A stretch of DNA of 64,000 nt from Gnetum montanum (taxonomy: Eukaryota; Streptophyta; Gnetopsida; Gnetales; Gnetaceae), in NCBI GenBank assembly GCA_015680685.1, contig MNCI01035378.1:33088-97087 (forward strand). Reading direction: 5' to 3'. A program made the translations under genes and the position numbers. Below the pieces are notes generated by a model that saw nothing but the letters and a program-made list of their open reading frames with translations, did not search any database and had not been told where the DNA came from. Positions 44,041 to 56,893 of this stretch are shown here, piece by piece. How positions within the stretch are numbered: position 1 is the stretch's first letter; every line of letters starts with the position of its first letter.

Positions 44041-47000
44041 CCACACACCTTGACAATTTTGGTGAACAAAATAGAGATGTGTTATTGGAGATTGAAGCTC
44101 ATGGATGTGCTAGTGAATATTGGATTAGTGGTGCTTTTGATTGGAACTTTGTTGTGTTTCATTATTATCGTATGGATTTTTTCATGTAGATTTAGAGGTG
44201 AGTAATCTTGGCTCCTTTTCCACTTAGATTGATAAGATTGTGCACATTCATGAGATGATTTTGATGATATTAAATTTTATATTATTGGGTTATTTGTGGA
44301 ATTATGAATTTTGTTTTGAATGTTTGAGTATGTTGATTTGATAGTTTGATGTGTAATTCTTGATTATCATCATTACTATTTATATCAAATTTAGCTATGG
44401 ATTTTATAAGAATCATTACCAAAAATTTTGTGCATTTTCATTTGGATTTTGTTATTCATATGGTCAATATCATTTGTAATGGTACTATTAGAGTGGCTAT
44501 AATTCTTATTTAGTATGACTTCTAGTTTGGGTTAACTGTTCTCATTTGATGTATGGTTTGGAATCTTGAAATTTTCATTCCTTGTTAGTAGTTTACCTTG
44601 ACCTATTTCTCATTTGTCAATCGTGAGCTCTTCTTAATGTAATAATTACTTTCCCTCTACTTTTTTTATGGTATTAATTGAATCCATTTCTTATTGTACA
44701 TGTGTTCTTTCAGTCATGTGGTTATAGTCCCCTTCGTTATGTGATTTTCATCCTATATTTATGCTAATTCTATTTCCACATTGATGCTGCTATTAGATTG
44801 TCATTGTTCTCTAATTGTTCTTCTTGCTAAGTTGTTAAACATTTGAGGATTTATTACCTATATTTTCCTCAACATTTTCCATTATTTTGATTCCATTCTA
44901 GATGATTCTTACTCTTTTCTATCTCAAACTAGAAATCTTTGATCTCAAAGAGACATCTTTCCTATAAGTTGAGACTCCCAGGAAGATGTCTTCACCCTAC
45001 ATAAGATGTTTCTTTCCTAGTGTATGTCTCCTCAGGCATGTAGAGGTCTCTCTATAGATGTCTTCTACCTTGCTAGATGTCTTATCAAGCTTATAGATAT
45101 CTCTCTCCTATTGTAGATGTATTCCTTGTAAGCCCAACATTGCAAAAAACTTGCTTCTTATGAAGTTTGATTTTTTTATGTGTCTAGTATTCAATTTTTT
45201 TAACTTCAAACCTACTTAAAATATTATTGAATTATTCTATCTTAGTTTGAAACCTTTTGTATTTCCTTTTAGGTATTCAAGTATCAAATAATCTCCTTGC
45301 ACAATTGTATATTTATTAGCTTGAACATTGATTAGTTTGTGATTTCTCCAATTAGTTATCTTGATTCTCATATTATTGAAGATCTATTTGATTCATTGGA
45401 GTTTGGTGTTGATGATCTATATTCATTGTTTTGAGATTGAGTTGAATCCATTAGGTTGTTTGGTTTCCTTAGTTAGATTCTTTTTGTTTGTGTGGCGTCT
45501 TCCACCATAAGTTTGAACTACCATGTTTGTATGTTTGTTGGGTGAATGAATGTTGGAGCTACCACCAAGTTTTTTTGACTAGTTAAAGATGGATTTCATG
45601 GATATGTTTGTGCATTTGACCTCCATTACTAAGGAATAGTGTGGCTTTTGTTGTAGGTCCCATCTTATGTAAGTTGATTTCATGGTTCATTAGTCTTCTT
45701 TGGTTTGATGCCTCTAGAATGTTAGAGATGAGTCTTAGAGACACTTCTAACATCATTATATATGTTTGGTATAATTGGGTGATTCATGGTATATTTTTGT
45801 TGTTATAATATTAATAATAAATCCATATGCATGGTAAATTTTGTATTTTGGTTTGAAATTTGGTAATTGGAATCGAATGAGTATACATGCTAACAATAGA
45901 TACACATGTCATACTGAGAGCAATGCATGCTAGCTTCCTTATTTGTGAGGATAGTTAGATTTAGCAAATATTAGTATTAGTAATGTTTTATTATTAGATA
46001 TATAACTATATGTTTGATTACTTATTTGGATGTACTTGAGTTTGCATGTCAACCATGCTCCACCTTGCTCCCATGAGATCTACCCATTCAATTGCACTTT
46101 AAAAAAATGTATGATGCATTAGTATATAATGTCTTATTTTAGCAATGAATTGTAGCATCAATAGTGTAGGTTACCATCTACAAAATACTTTTCTAAACAC
46201 TTCATGTGCTGAATTAATTTTTTAGCTTTGCATTATAGATGGATGGGTTCAAACTATTTTAAGTGGACTTGCAATGGCTAATCCAAACTTTTCTTTTAAA
46301 AGTATTGTATTTGGAAGGTCCTTGTGTTCTTGGTAGTGGACCGAGGCTTATCTTTTTAGTAAAATGAAAAGATTCTCTCAGCAAAAATAAAGAATTGACT
46401 AGAAGATTTCATTGATAGGTTTATCAAGAAGTTGGGTAACACTAGTAAGAAGTAAGTATGTGAAGCTATAACCATAGAGATGTAGAGTAAAGATGAGAGG
46501 GGAAAGAAAGAGAGGAAGAAAGAAATAGTAGTAGAAGAAGAATAGTTTAGCATCGCAATGGTACTTGGATGAGGTCCATTTTCCTTTCTTACCTAACATT
46601 TTCAACAACATTACTTGTCACAACCTAGTGACGTGCTACTAGAAACATTGTCCAAAATAGGCACACCATGGACTATGGAATTTCTACATTGCTTATTATT
46701 TATGTTTATCTTGCAAATCAAAATTCATCTTCGTTAATGAGAAATAGAAGCTTCAACTCTTTTTGAGGAATATATGCTACAAGAAATTTAATGAAAATAC
46801 AATGGGGATTTCATTACTGTAAATGCAAATGCAACGTGAAATAAGCATGTACAAATAATGGTTCCATTGGTAGAGGCTGACCCTAGTGGTAAAAATATTT
46901 CCTACACTAATTTAATACCATTGTGTCTAATTCACACTTATATGCCTTTTGAACACATGCAAAAGATACTATGTGACTCCCTGTTGTGGTAGATCATCTA

Positions 47001-47064
47001 TGTTTTATGTAACCCCCATGATGCATGCTTATGTTGTTGATTCTTTGGCATAAGTCAAGGCACT
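44041..47064. other. AT-rich, non-coding retroelement debris
   Basis: No supportable gene. Between about 44930 and 45130 a degenerate word, AGATGTCT, recurs about seven times (for example at 'gaagatgtcttcacc', 'atagatgtcttctacc' and 'ctagatgtctta'), roughly every 25-35 bp. The rest (45.2-47.0 kb) shows no boundary or motif I can name. Confidence 0.5.
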
Positions 47065-47092
47065 GAAAAGTGGGGGGGAGAGAGAGCGGGGG
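47065..47092 (+). promoter_or_regulatory. Long purine tract
   Basis: The tract G7 followed by (AG)n and G5 (47065-47092, two interruptions) precedes TGTGGTTGTTG. It could be a plus-strand polypurine tract before an LTR, but no partner LTR was found; a simple repeat is equally possible. Confidence 0.3.
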
Positions 47093-49560
47093 CTGTGGTT
47101 GTTGTTGAATTAGAGCCTTGTAAAATTAGCTAACAATATATACTAAGAAAATACTTGTGAAAACCCCAAAGTAACCTTAATAGAAAAAAAAGAGCTCCAA
47201 TGTAATTGTGAGAAGACTAGAAACCAAGCTTTTTAAGGTGGTTTAGTTGCTAGATCAACCAACCTACATCCACCATAAACCTCTTCCTAGTTCCTAGGGC
47301 AAAGTAATTTCATTAATAAAATAAATAGATTATAAGGCTTCTATTAAAATTTTAAACTAAGTCCACAACAAGTTAACAACTACAATATGATAGCTCTTAT
47401 AGCACAACTTAGGTGGAGCTACTCTACCTTATCTCACACAAAGACTCACGAGTTCCCTAACTTCCAGAAAGAAGATAGAGAAGAAGAGTAAATTCTAGTT
47501 CAAGCACAAGATAATAAAACCAGTCTACATGAGCTATGCATAACTACTTCAATTTGTATCATTTATCTTTCATAGATATTTCCATAGCTATTCTAGGAGC
47601 AATTATCACTAAACTAAAGAAGTGTGGGAGAAAAAAAACTATAGCCATTATTTATTAGTTATAGAGGAGGAGTTAAAGAAGAAGCTTCCATATCTATTGT
47701 ATCTTAGCTTCCATTTCATCTTTTGGTTTAATCTTGAAATGCACATTTATAGAGGAGGAAGCTATCTATCATTTCTCCATTAATGCTAATGGCTATTTCC
47801 ACAAGCAATGTCGTCTTAGTTTTAGTCGACTTTCAAGCTTCAATGAACTTCCTTATAAAATTAATGGGTTTGCTCTTCTTTTCACATAAATCTCCTTTTA
47901 GTTTTTGTAGCCATGGCTTCCCTGTTTGATGTATCATGTGTGGATTTTGAATCTATTAGAATTTATAATTACTTAAGCTAATGTAAAATAAATATTTTTA
48001 TATTTTTTTTGGCTTTTCACAATATAGGCTTTGTAGAGCTGATGAAACATAGCCATTTAGAATAGTTGAATAGAATAGAGAGTTAGTTCTAAATGTTAAT
48101 TGTAGATGCTAATGTGGTTGAGAACTAAAAGGATTTTGAAGCTTTTCAAGAGAAAGACCAACCACTTAAATCAATCTTTTTATATCTACTCATGTGCTAA
48201 TGTGGAAGATTTTATTAGAAGAGCTCATCTAGAGTCAAACAACTATTTTATTTAGTAACAACCTTTTCTACTAGGTTGACATGGTAGAGTGAATCCATTT
48301 ATAGCCAAAATGAATTTTTTCTTTAAAAACTTAATTCTAAATGTTGTGCTAGATTAAAATCCAATATGTGCACGTGCTTTTGGAGCTGTCACATTTAACA
48401 CTTGGGCCCACGGGTTATAATAGAATAAAACTAATGGTGCTAAAAATATGTAGAAGAAAAGATAAAAGGAGTGCACAAGGTTGATGTGGTAGAGCTAGAT
48501 GTTTCAAAGAGCCTACATCATCTAGATGCAATCAAGTCAATCTAAATGTTGACTCAAACAAGCTCCAAACTGAAGCACTCTTGTAGTGTTTCTTTGACAT
48601 GATGGAGTTAGATAAAAAAATGATCTAGATGAAAAATCCTTAGCTTTTATATGCTAATGTGACTAAGTTGAAATAGAACACTAAGATGAAAGAAATAAAA
48701 GAAACAAACTTCTTTCTAAGCTTGGACCCACCAAAGTGATTCAAGCTTACAACATTGCCTAAGATAAGGAGATGAGCTGTCAGAGATAGTCATGTTAAGA
48801 AAAGCTAGACATATAGTTCTAAATGTCATTTCTAGAAGCCAACAAGGCTAAAAGATGTGCTAATAAGCTTATTTAGAGCCAAAGAACACATCTAGATACA
48901 AGAACAACTATATAAATGTTGACATGACATCTAAGGTTATGAATGATAAGAGCTGATTTTCAATAAAGAAACCAAACTCAAACACACACAACTTAAACAT
49001 ACAACAATCTTTCCCTTTTTGAGATTAGATGAGTTTTTTAAGAAATAAGCTAGAATACATAGAAACATAGAAGAGACATACAGAACCAATCTTAAATATT
49101 CATCCAAGATCAACAAAAATAAAAAATTCATCATTCAGATCAGCTTAAACAAGAACTTGGAAAGCATAGAGTTAAATGCATCAACCTAATCAAGTTAGTG
49201 AAAGAGAAAAATAAAAGCATCAAGAAGAAAAATAAAAAAATTAGAAAAAAAGAACATCCAACAAGAGAATTACACACAAAATTTAGCTTTAAACACCTTT
49301 CAAGGTAGTAATAATATATCCTACAAAATAGACAAACCAAACAAAGAAATCTCCTTCACATTTTTTGACAAAACAACTCATAGACTTATTAAAATAACTC
49401 ATATACTTGCCAAAATAGCTCATTGATCATATCATACTTCAATAATTCTCTTCCTTTTTCCTAAAAAACTATGAAATAAATCTCTTCCTTTTATCTAACA
49501 AATTAATATCAAAACACAAGTAGAATCTTAGAATGCATTAGAGAGTATAAGCACATAGTA
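47093..49560. other. AT-rich non-coding stretch
   Basis: No gene is supported. Words such as TTCTAAATGTT, TAGATGCTAATGTGG and CTAATGTG recur between 48.08 and 48.94 kb (near 48088, 48326, 48651 and 48811), suggesting degenerate dispersed repeats. 48.95-49.5 kb is A-rich. Confidence 0.5.
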
Positions 49561-50058
49561 TAACATAGCAATGGATATTGACAAAAGCTTTTGGATGAAC
49601 CAAGATAATTTTAGAGAGCTTGGGGTAGAGTTGAGAAGAGCATAGATGGAGAGAGTTCAAGAATTGATATACATTCAAGTAACAATAGAGTAAGAAAGAA
49701 GCAAAGAAGAGTTGAAAGTAAAAGACAAATTCAATAATGAGATCGAAAGGATTATGATGTGAAAATAGGAAGACTACCTAGAGTGAGAGAAACAATGACT
49801 ATTGACATCTAAATTGCCTAAAATAAGGAGAGGCTATATATAGTAGGACATTGAAAATTTGTACTTCACCAATGATCTTTTGGAGTTACTACACCCTCCA
49901 AGTTTAGAGCCAAAAACAAGATCATCCTCTAGTCACAATCCTTATGATGGAATGCATGAATCTATTGGATATGGCTCTAAGGATTTTGCAAACTCTACAT
50001 GGGCCCTTGGTTTTTCTACTGCATCTTAAGGCCACTAGCTTCCCTATATTGCAAACTT
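49561..50058 (-). repeat. Ty1/copia: probable 3' LTR part
   Basis: On the minus strand a TATA-like box (TATATATA, 49835-49842) is followed by a C/T-rich leader ('tttctctcactctaggtag...'), typical of an LTR R/U5 region. It lies directly downstream of the polypurine tract. The distal end was not defined and the matching 5' LTR was not found. Confidence 0.45.
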
Positions 50059-50071
50059 ACCTACTCCCCTT
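50059..50071 (-). promoter_or_regulatory. Ty1/copia: polypurine tract
   Basis: On the minus strand 'aaggggagtagg' lies between the RNase H end and the LTR-like region, as expected for the plus-strand primer. Confidence 0.55.
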
Positions 50072-50860
50072 GAAAGAAAGCTCATTAGTTTATAATAAAT
50101 CCCTAAACTACTATTAAGAATCTTAACAAATTATGTATGTCTAGGTAAGGTAGTTACACCAAGCAATGTTCTTATTTATATGAATCTTTCTTTGTTTAAT
50201 TCTTTTGTGAATATGTTTACTTTTTTTTCTTTTGAGAAAATTTATGATAGCTTAACTATTTTCATTTCTACCTAATCTCAAAGAAAATTATATTTAATGT
50301 CAATGTGTTTATTTAGACCATGAAAAATAGGGTTTTTAGAAATAGAAATAGTAGCATTATTCTCATAGTGAATGATTATTAGGTCAAAGAACATCACACA
50401 AAAGAGTTTTAGTACTTCTCTCATGCAAAGGATCTATGTGTAATAGTGTGAGGCTACAACATATTTTGCTTTTGCTGATGATAAAGATACTAAGTTTTGC
50501 TTCTTACTTAGCCATGATACTAGCCTATTACTAAGAAAATGATAATTCCCACTAGTTGACTTTTGATCATCTTTATTTCTAGCCTAATCTGCATATGTAT
50601 ATGCTTGGAATTCAAATTTTTTGCTCTTTGGATATCATAATTCATAACTAGATGTGCCTTTTAGGTAGCATAAAATCCTTTTGGCTACCACAAGATGTGA
50701 TTCTTTAGGTTTTGATTGATATCTAGAAATTAAGCCAATTGCAAATGTTATATTAGGTCTACTACCTATAGTATAATGTAAGCTTCCTACAATAGATCTA
50801 TATCGCATGGCGTTAACGCTTTTCCCAACGTCAACCTTGTAAAGATGTACATTTGTACTA
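50072..50860 (-). pseudogene. Ty1/copia: RNase H region, decayed
   Basis: Downstream of the copia RT on the minus strand, frames contain IYVDDIMF-distal pieces and short RNase H-like segments with many stops. A contiguous domain is not readable. The segment has the right length (about 790 bp) and order between RT and the polypurine tract. Confidence 0.5.
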
Positions 50861-51750
50861 ATGGAAGTTAAAATATATTTTAGCTTCTATCATCCCAAAA
50901 TGCTTAAGTATTTTCTAAATATACTTGATTTGTGAGATGAACGTTCCATTCTTAAGTTGTTGAATATGTAGGCCCAAAAAATGAGATAATTCTCCTATCA
51001 TGGACATCTCAAATTTGGATTTCATAGCTTCAACAAATTCTATCTCTAAACTTGAGCTCGTTCCTCTAAACATTATATCATCAACATAAATCTATGCAAC
51101 TAAAAACCATGTATTATCCCTTTTAATGTAAAGGGTACTATCTAGAGGAGCTTTCAAATACCCATTTTTAGCTTACTAGGAATCAAGTTTTGTGTACCAC
51201 ATTCTAGGGGCTTTTTTTAGGTCATACAAAGCTTTGTGCAACCTATACACATGATTTGACATTTTATTATCAATAAATCCTTCTAGTTGTGGTATGTATA
51301 CAATCTCTTTCATTTCTCCATTCTAGAATGTAGACTTTACATCCATTTGATAGAGTGTGAACCCTTGATAAGTTGCAAAAGTTATCAACATCCTAATAGA
51401 TTCTAGCCTTGCTACCAAAGCAAACATGTCTTGATAATCCAACCCTTCTAATTTCACAAAGCCTTTTGCAACTAATCATGCCTTATTTTGAGTAACTTCT
51501 CCATGCTCATTCAACTTGTTTGCAAAAGCCCATTTAGTTCCAATGGCATTTGTACTTTTGGGTCTTGGGATAAGTTCCCAAGCATTTTTCTTTATAATCT
51601 GCTTCATTTCTTCATTCACGAAATTCTTCCAATCCTCATTTCCAAGAGCTTCCTTAACTATAAATAATGATCCACTATTTTAGCTCTAGTTTTTCTTATC
51701 CTTTGTCTAATAGATGTCCTAAGAATATCCACCATGGATTTGTACCTCTA
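50861..51750 (-). pseudogene. Ty1/copia: reverse transcriptase, decayed
   Basis: Minus-strand frames give EALGNEDWKNFVNEEMKQI (about 51650-51590), then AWELIPRPKSTNAIGTKWAF and NKLNEHGEVTQNKA. They continue GFVKLEGLDYQDMFALVARL, ESIRMLITFATYQGFTLYQM and DVKSTF, then HKALYDLKKAPRMWY. The catalytic IYVDDIMF lies at about 51093-51070, and ELSHFLGLHIQQ, FISQIKYI follow. This is the full order of a copia RT. The RPK..NVIGTKWVF..KL.E.G.V.RNKARLVA-like start is close to SIRE/Maximus-type elements. Stops and shifts are moderate, so it is younger or slower-decaying than element A. It runs opposite to its neighbours. Confidence 0.85.
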
Positions 51751-52760
51751 TATTCTCCTTCTTAAGCCACCAACAAGAATATCCTCTTGCTCTATTTCTA
51801 CCTCATCTATTATGATTGGTTATTCTTCATCAATCTCTTCTACTTGTTTTAATGTTAATAGGCCATATTCTTCTTCTTCTTCTCCTACATTCATACCTTC
51901 CTTAGTCATATTATTAGTATCCTCTAATTATTCATTAACCTTAACATGAGGTGTCTCAACAAATTTTAATGTTTTTAAATTTAGGTAATGATAGGCTTTT
52001 GAATGACTAGAATATCCAATAAATAGACCTTCTTCATGATGATTATCAAGCTTATGAACATTATCTTGGTTCTTAATATAACACTTACTACCAAAAATCT
52101 AGGAATATTGAAAATTAGTTATTTTACCATACCACATTTGATAGGAATATTTATTGTTATCATCTCTTACCAAATGTTTGTTGATGATGTATACAACTAT
52201 TTTTTTTGCCTCATTCTATAGACTTTTTGGTACATTATTTTTCTTCATCATAGATTGGATCATCTTAAGTATAGTTCTGTTTTTGTGCTTTACAACACCA
52301 TTTTGCTCGAATGTTATAGGAGATGAGAACTATCTACTGATATCTAAATTTCTACAAAGCTCATAAAATTCATTTGAGGTGAGCTCATCTTTGTTAGTAG
52401 TAATAATAGCTTTTATTTTAAGCCCTATTTCAATTTTAACCATGTTTTTGAATGCCTTAAAATTTTGGAAAACATTAGAATTTTTCTCAATACACATGAG
52501 CGAAGACATTCTAGTATAATAATCAATAATTAGGAAGAAAGATTTACTTCCATCAAAGCTAGGTACATCAAAAGGACCACATAAAACTATATGTAGTAAT
52601 TTCAGTTTATTCTTACAATGAAAGTTTATTGGCTTAAAAGTAGCTCTAGTTTGTTTACCATGTTGACATGCAAAACATACCTTCTCCAAATGATTTACTT
52701 GAGCCATACCTCTAACACTTTGAGTCTTGATTAAATCTTGTATGTTTCCTAAGCTAAAAT
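51751..52760 (-). pseudogene. Ty1/copia: integrase
   Basis: A 125-codon open frame (52707-52330) reads MAQVNHLEKVCFACQHGKQT, then FDVPSFDGSKSFFLIIDYYT and IKAIITTNKDELTSNEFYEL. CFACQHGKQ is the end of the His/Cys N-terminal domain. IIDYYT carries the first catalytic Asp of the core; TTNKDELTSNEF corresponds to the second (normally RSDRGGEF), with the Asp-Arg changed to Asn-Lys. The catalytic Glu region further downstream is degraded. The rest to 51750 includes the C-terminal integrase and linker with stops. Confidence 0.75.
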
Positions 52761-53240
52761 GTCCTAGTCTTTTATGTCATAACCTACTACTACTCATCTT
52801 AGAGATAAGAGTTAGGTAATGGGTCTACTAATTAATCAAATATAAATTATTTCCTACTTGAATGACATAAGCTTTAAAATCCTTATATACATTTCCTAAA
52901 ATACATTTCTCAATTATAAAACATATATTATAGCCTTCTCTTGAAAACTATCCTAAGCTTAATAAGTTATAGTGTAAACCATCAACAAAATTTATGTTAT
53001 AAACTTCAAGAAAGTTATCATGAATCTTAACTAGGCTAATATGCCTTACCATAGCTTTACCTTTATCCCCAAAGCTTACTTTTCCTTTGTTAAAAGGCTT
53101 TAGAATGATGAATTTTGATCTATTCCTAGCCATGTGTTGGGAGAAACCACTATCAAGAAACCATATCTCCAAGCTACAAGAGCTCTTTAAGGCAAGTTGT
53201 ACGAGAAAAGCTCTTTTATGGATCAATCTCTAAACTTATC
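52761..53240 (-). pseudogene. Ty1/copia: protease
   Basis: A 92-codon open frame (53226-52948) contains EIWFLDSGFSQHMARNRSKF, the copia protease active-site block (WYLDSGCSRHMTG in typical members). KVSFGDKGKAMVRHISLVKI and YNINFVDGLHYNLLSLG follow. The DSG catalytic residues are intact; the Cys and Arg after it have changed. The frame leads into the gag-pre-integrase part (52760-52900), which has stops. Protease releases the polyprotein parts. Confidence 0.75.
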
Positions 53241-54100
53241 ATCCTATTTTGTTATTTCTAGAAAAGGGTTTAGTAACATGGAAAAAGGCATAGATCCATA
53301 GTAAGGAAAATTCCTAATTCTACAATCTCTAGCTTTATGTCCTAGTTTTCCACAACTAAAACAATAAACTTGAAAGAATTTAGTTTTTGTCCTTGGGACA
53401 TACATGATGATTGGAATTCTTGAAGTAGGAAGAATTCCTTTACTTGTTTGTAGGTTGACAGTCTATGATGGTGAAGGCTATGTTGAACATTCATCTGTTG
53501 AGCTGGGATTTTTATTAAGGATGGTCATTTTAAGGTTTCAGGCTCATATTCGAGACCTTTATTATCATCACTTGGTTGTGCATTATTAATAATGTCCTTG
53601 AGCTATTCTAAGCTTAGAGTGAGCTTGTTAAATAAGTCAAATGTTATTTGTATAACTTTACCTTTCATATCCTTCTTCAATAGCAACATCTCTTTTAGCT
53701 AAAAGTTCTCTTATTTAGACGTTTCAAGCTTTATTTTGTACTTCTTGATTTCTTGCTCTCTATCCTTTATAACTCTATTCAATTTTTCATTGACCTTAAC
53801 CACCATCTCTAATTGTTGTATTAGTCCTTTGAAATCAATATCCTCTATTTCCTCGTATTCAATTTTTGCTAATTTTGCTCCATCTCCATCTTTACTTAAA
53901 CCTATAGTTTTACTAGCGCTAAGAATATCTTACTCACTCAAGTTAGTATACATAAAACTTGAAAAGTCATCATCTAAGTCATAATCTTCAATCATAGCTG
54001 GAAAGGAAAATAAATCTTATGTGATAATATCTCTATCATTATTTTTTATATTGGTATATGCAAAATGAGAAAAAGAGCTTTCTTCAATATCCTCATTCCC
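53241..54100 (-). pseudogene. Ty1/copia: gag C-terminal part with zinc knuckle
   Basis: On the minus strand 53363-53322 encodes CFSCGKLGHKARDC, a complete CX2CX4HX4C zinc knuckle that packages RNA. Upstream (about 53900-53400) the frames are rich in Glu/Lys and partly helical. The gag N-terminus is not readable. The order gag, protease, integrase, RT, RNase H on the minus strand confirms Ty1/copia. Confidence 0.7.
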
Positions 54101-54856
54101 TAGTCTTGGCTAAATCCTTAGCCACATGAGCTGATAAATTAAAATGCAAAGTTGGAAATACATGTTAACCCTTATTCTTGCATAGTGAGATCTACTAAGA
54201 AACACCTTAGTACTGTCTGCAAATAGAAGCATCTCAAAGATTTGTACTTTCCACCACCAAGGAAATCCAATCACAAATATAATGTATTTTCGTATATTTC
54301 ATTCATGTTTTCTTTTTAAAAGATTTCTAACAATTACTAAAACTCCTCAAAATTTTTGTAAACTCTTATCCTATACCAAGGAATAATCATAAAATACTTT
54401 AGAAACAAGTTAGGCAAAGTTCAATACTTCAATAGAAAATAGAAAATAAATTGGACAAAACTTCAATACACTTTTAATATAGAACAAATCCAAAACATAA
54501 AAAAATTCATAGAATCTCTATTTAATAATAAAAATAATGAAGCAGTAGTAAGAAGTTAGGTAGTAGGGAGGATGTATACAAAATTCATAATAAAGTAAGG
54601 AAGCATCATGAAAAGAGAAATTAGATAAACCTTCTTACAATTAAATAAATCTTCTTACAAAATCTCTACGGTCTTTCAAAATTTCCTTTGCCTCTAAATC
54701 TACTTGCATGAAGCCTTCCATAAGTAAAAATGAAACGTAATGGAAAGGTAAGAGCCTATTTATAGAATGAGAGGATTTCATGTAATGTAATACATCTCTA
54801 CAATGTGTGTAAGTGTGCATTAACATTTTCTCTCCTAACATACATGTAATAGTTTC
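54101..54856 (-). repeat. LTR-like leader with minus-strand TATA box
   Basis: A TATA box (TATAAATA, minus strand, 54757-54764) is followed by 'ggctcttacc' and an A/T-rich leader. The position upstream of the copia gag suits a 5' LTR, but I found no similarity to the 3' LTR part near 49.8 kb and no primer site, so it may belong to something else. Confidence 0.3.
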
Positions 54857-56780
54857 CACTTTGACATGCAAATACAAAGGCAAGAAAGAAAGGGTTCACT
54901 ACCTGATTTTAAATCCTTGGAAAATCATTTTTAATATCCTTATTCTTATACCATCTATAGTTTTCATGAGGGTTTATACTGAATTTTTCTTAATGTTTTC
55001 ATTTTTAGGTAATTTTAAAATTTTCTTAAAATGAAGACCATAGCTCTAACTCTAGTGAACCAAGGGTCAAATTCAATATTTTTGAATATTCCAAATGTGG
55101 TGGCAATGTCAGATTTTAAGTAGGACATGATCCTAAGGCACTTCCTTAACAAAATTATTTTAAAATATATTTGGATTATTAAAAATTAGCTCAAAATTTT
55201 AGTTTGATCAAAAAAATTAAAGGGATGTGACCTAGGTAGGGATATGGTCCTAGATGCTCTATGAATAAAGTGTCGTATAATCATATGCTTATAATAATAA
55301 ATAAAATATATATAATCAAATATTTATAAATACATAATAACTTATAAAAGAAATTCTTCTAATGGTAATTATATTTCAACATTTAATTATTAAATATATA
55401 AAATTTCTATAAGTAAGCCCCAATACTAGTAAGCTCGTTTTCATTTAACAAAATACTTTAACAAGGAGATTATATCCACATAAGTCAAGCAATAATGTAA
55501 TCCTATTATTAACTCAATGAATTAAAAATAAGTTAATCAAACATATCTAACAACTTTAAATCCTATCATTGAATTTTTCATTTCTAGATATTTGCTCATT
55601 TTATGATAAACTATTTATAGGAGAAGATTGATTTTACAAAAGTATATAATTTAGTAGTTTGTACAAAACAATGATTGTGCTTGTATAAAATTGTTGTNGG
55701 GTATTAAAAAGTTAGCATTAAGCAAAGTTGTACATTTAGATTATTAATATGTAGAACTATTAAAGTGAGTAGGACCTACTATTCATAAAAAATTTTGACA
55801 CAAATTAAATTTAGCTATGTATTAAGGATTAGATCAACATTGGAAATCTAGTAAAGCTATCTTGTTATCTTAAAAGGCTGATAAAATTGACTTGAAGAAT
55901 TATTGAATGATTTTTGTGAATAATAATTTTGCTAAATTTTTGGGGACTCTACTATAAATAGAATTAGTTCTTGGGCTAAAATTAATTAGGTTAGGGTAAA
56001 ATGTAAAGCAATTTTTAGACAAAATTACTTCACTATTAATCACTTAGTTACTCTCACACATTGCATGGAATTCGTAAAAATACCTAACAAATTTTTTTTT
56101 TATTTTTTTATTGATTTTACAAAAGTATATAATTTAGCAGTTTGTACAAAACAATGATTGTGCTTGTATAAAATTGTTGTTCTTTTAGATTTGACTATAG
56201 TAACTTAAAGATTGTATGAAGAAACTATTATTAAAAATATAGATAGGAATTCAAAGAAAAAATTTTAATTCTAGGAAAAAATTAAAGTTAATAAAGGTTT
56301 CCCACTCTCTTCAACTCTCTTTGGTATCTTTATCGATGAAATATAGGAATGTTTGTGAAACAATCAAGATAGGCATGCTATCAAAATTGGATCCCTATCN
56401 AAACAATCAAGATAGGCATGCTATCAAAATTGGATCCCTATCATTGAAACTTCTTTTATATGTAGATGATGTTGCCTTGTTTTTCACTACTACAAAAGGT
56501 CTATAAAATATATTGCAAATTTTAGAAAATTATGTTGTTCATTTGGTTTTCAAGTGAAGGTAGATAAAACCAAATTGATGATTTGGGGTGCAAGAAATAA
56601 TTGTTATAACTTCCATTTTGGTGGTATGGAGGTATTGATGTATAATTAGTAGATTCTTTTAAATATTTAGGTCTCATTTATATGAACAATTACATGTAGG
56701 GGAAGTGCATCAAATAAAAACTAGCAAGAGGTTTAAAGGCTTTGTATGTTTTCATAAAAAAGTGTAAGCATTTACACCTC
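54857..56780 (+). repeat. Large inverted repeat, left arm
   Basis: The arm starts 'cactttgacatg' and ends 'aagcatttacacctc' before a single N. Its reverse complement recurs at 56894-58250 with a few percent differences. The left arm is longer because of about 417 bp (55698-56114) bounded by an N and a duplicated block of about 70 bp, a duplicated 45-bp block at the N at 56400, and a 40-bp AT-rich insertion near 55290. Confidence 0.85.
56200..56760 (+). pseudogene. LINE-type reverse transcriptase fragment
   Basis: Forward frames read NKGFPLSSTLFGIFIDEI (about 56293-56345), then IGSLSLKLLLYVDDVALFFT, then QVKVDKTKLMIWGARN and SFKYLGLIYMNN. These match the non-LTR RT order GCPLSPTLFGLFIDEL, LLYADDVALF, VNVDKTK.M.W and F.YLG. 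The YVDD catalytic box is intact. A duplicated block around the N at 56400 breaks the frame. Both ends are missing (no endonuclease, no poly-A), so it is a fragment. Confidence 0.7.
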
Positions 56781-56893
56781 NAAATATCTTTCCAAAGTTT
56801 AGTACTAAGTTAAAGTCCCCAAACAACACATCCATACAATACAATAGGATAGATGTTAATATGAAAAATTTGTTTTTTGATGTTCCAAGCCTA
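56781..56893. other. Centre of the inverted repeat
   Basis: 113 bp including the N at 56781 separate the arms. The piece 'aaatatctttccaaagttt...' is unique in the window. Confidence 0.6.
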
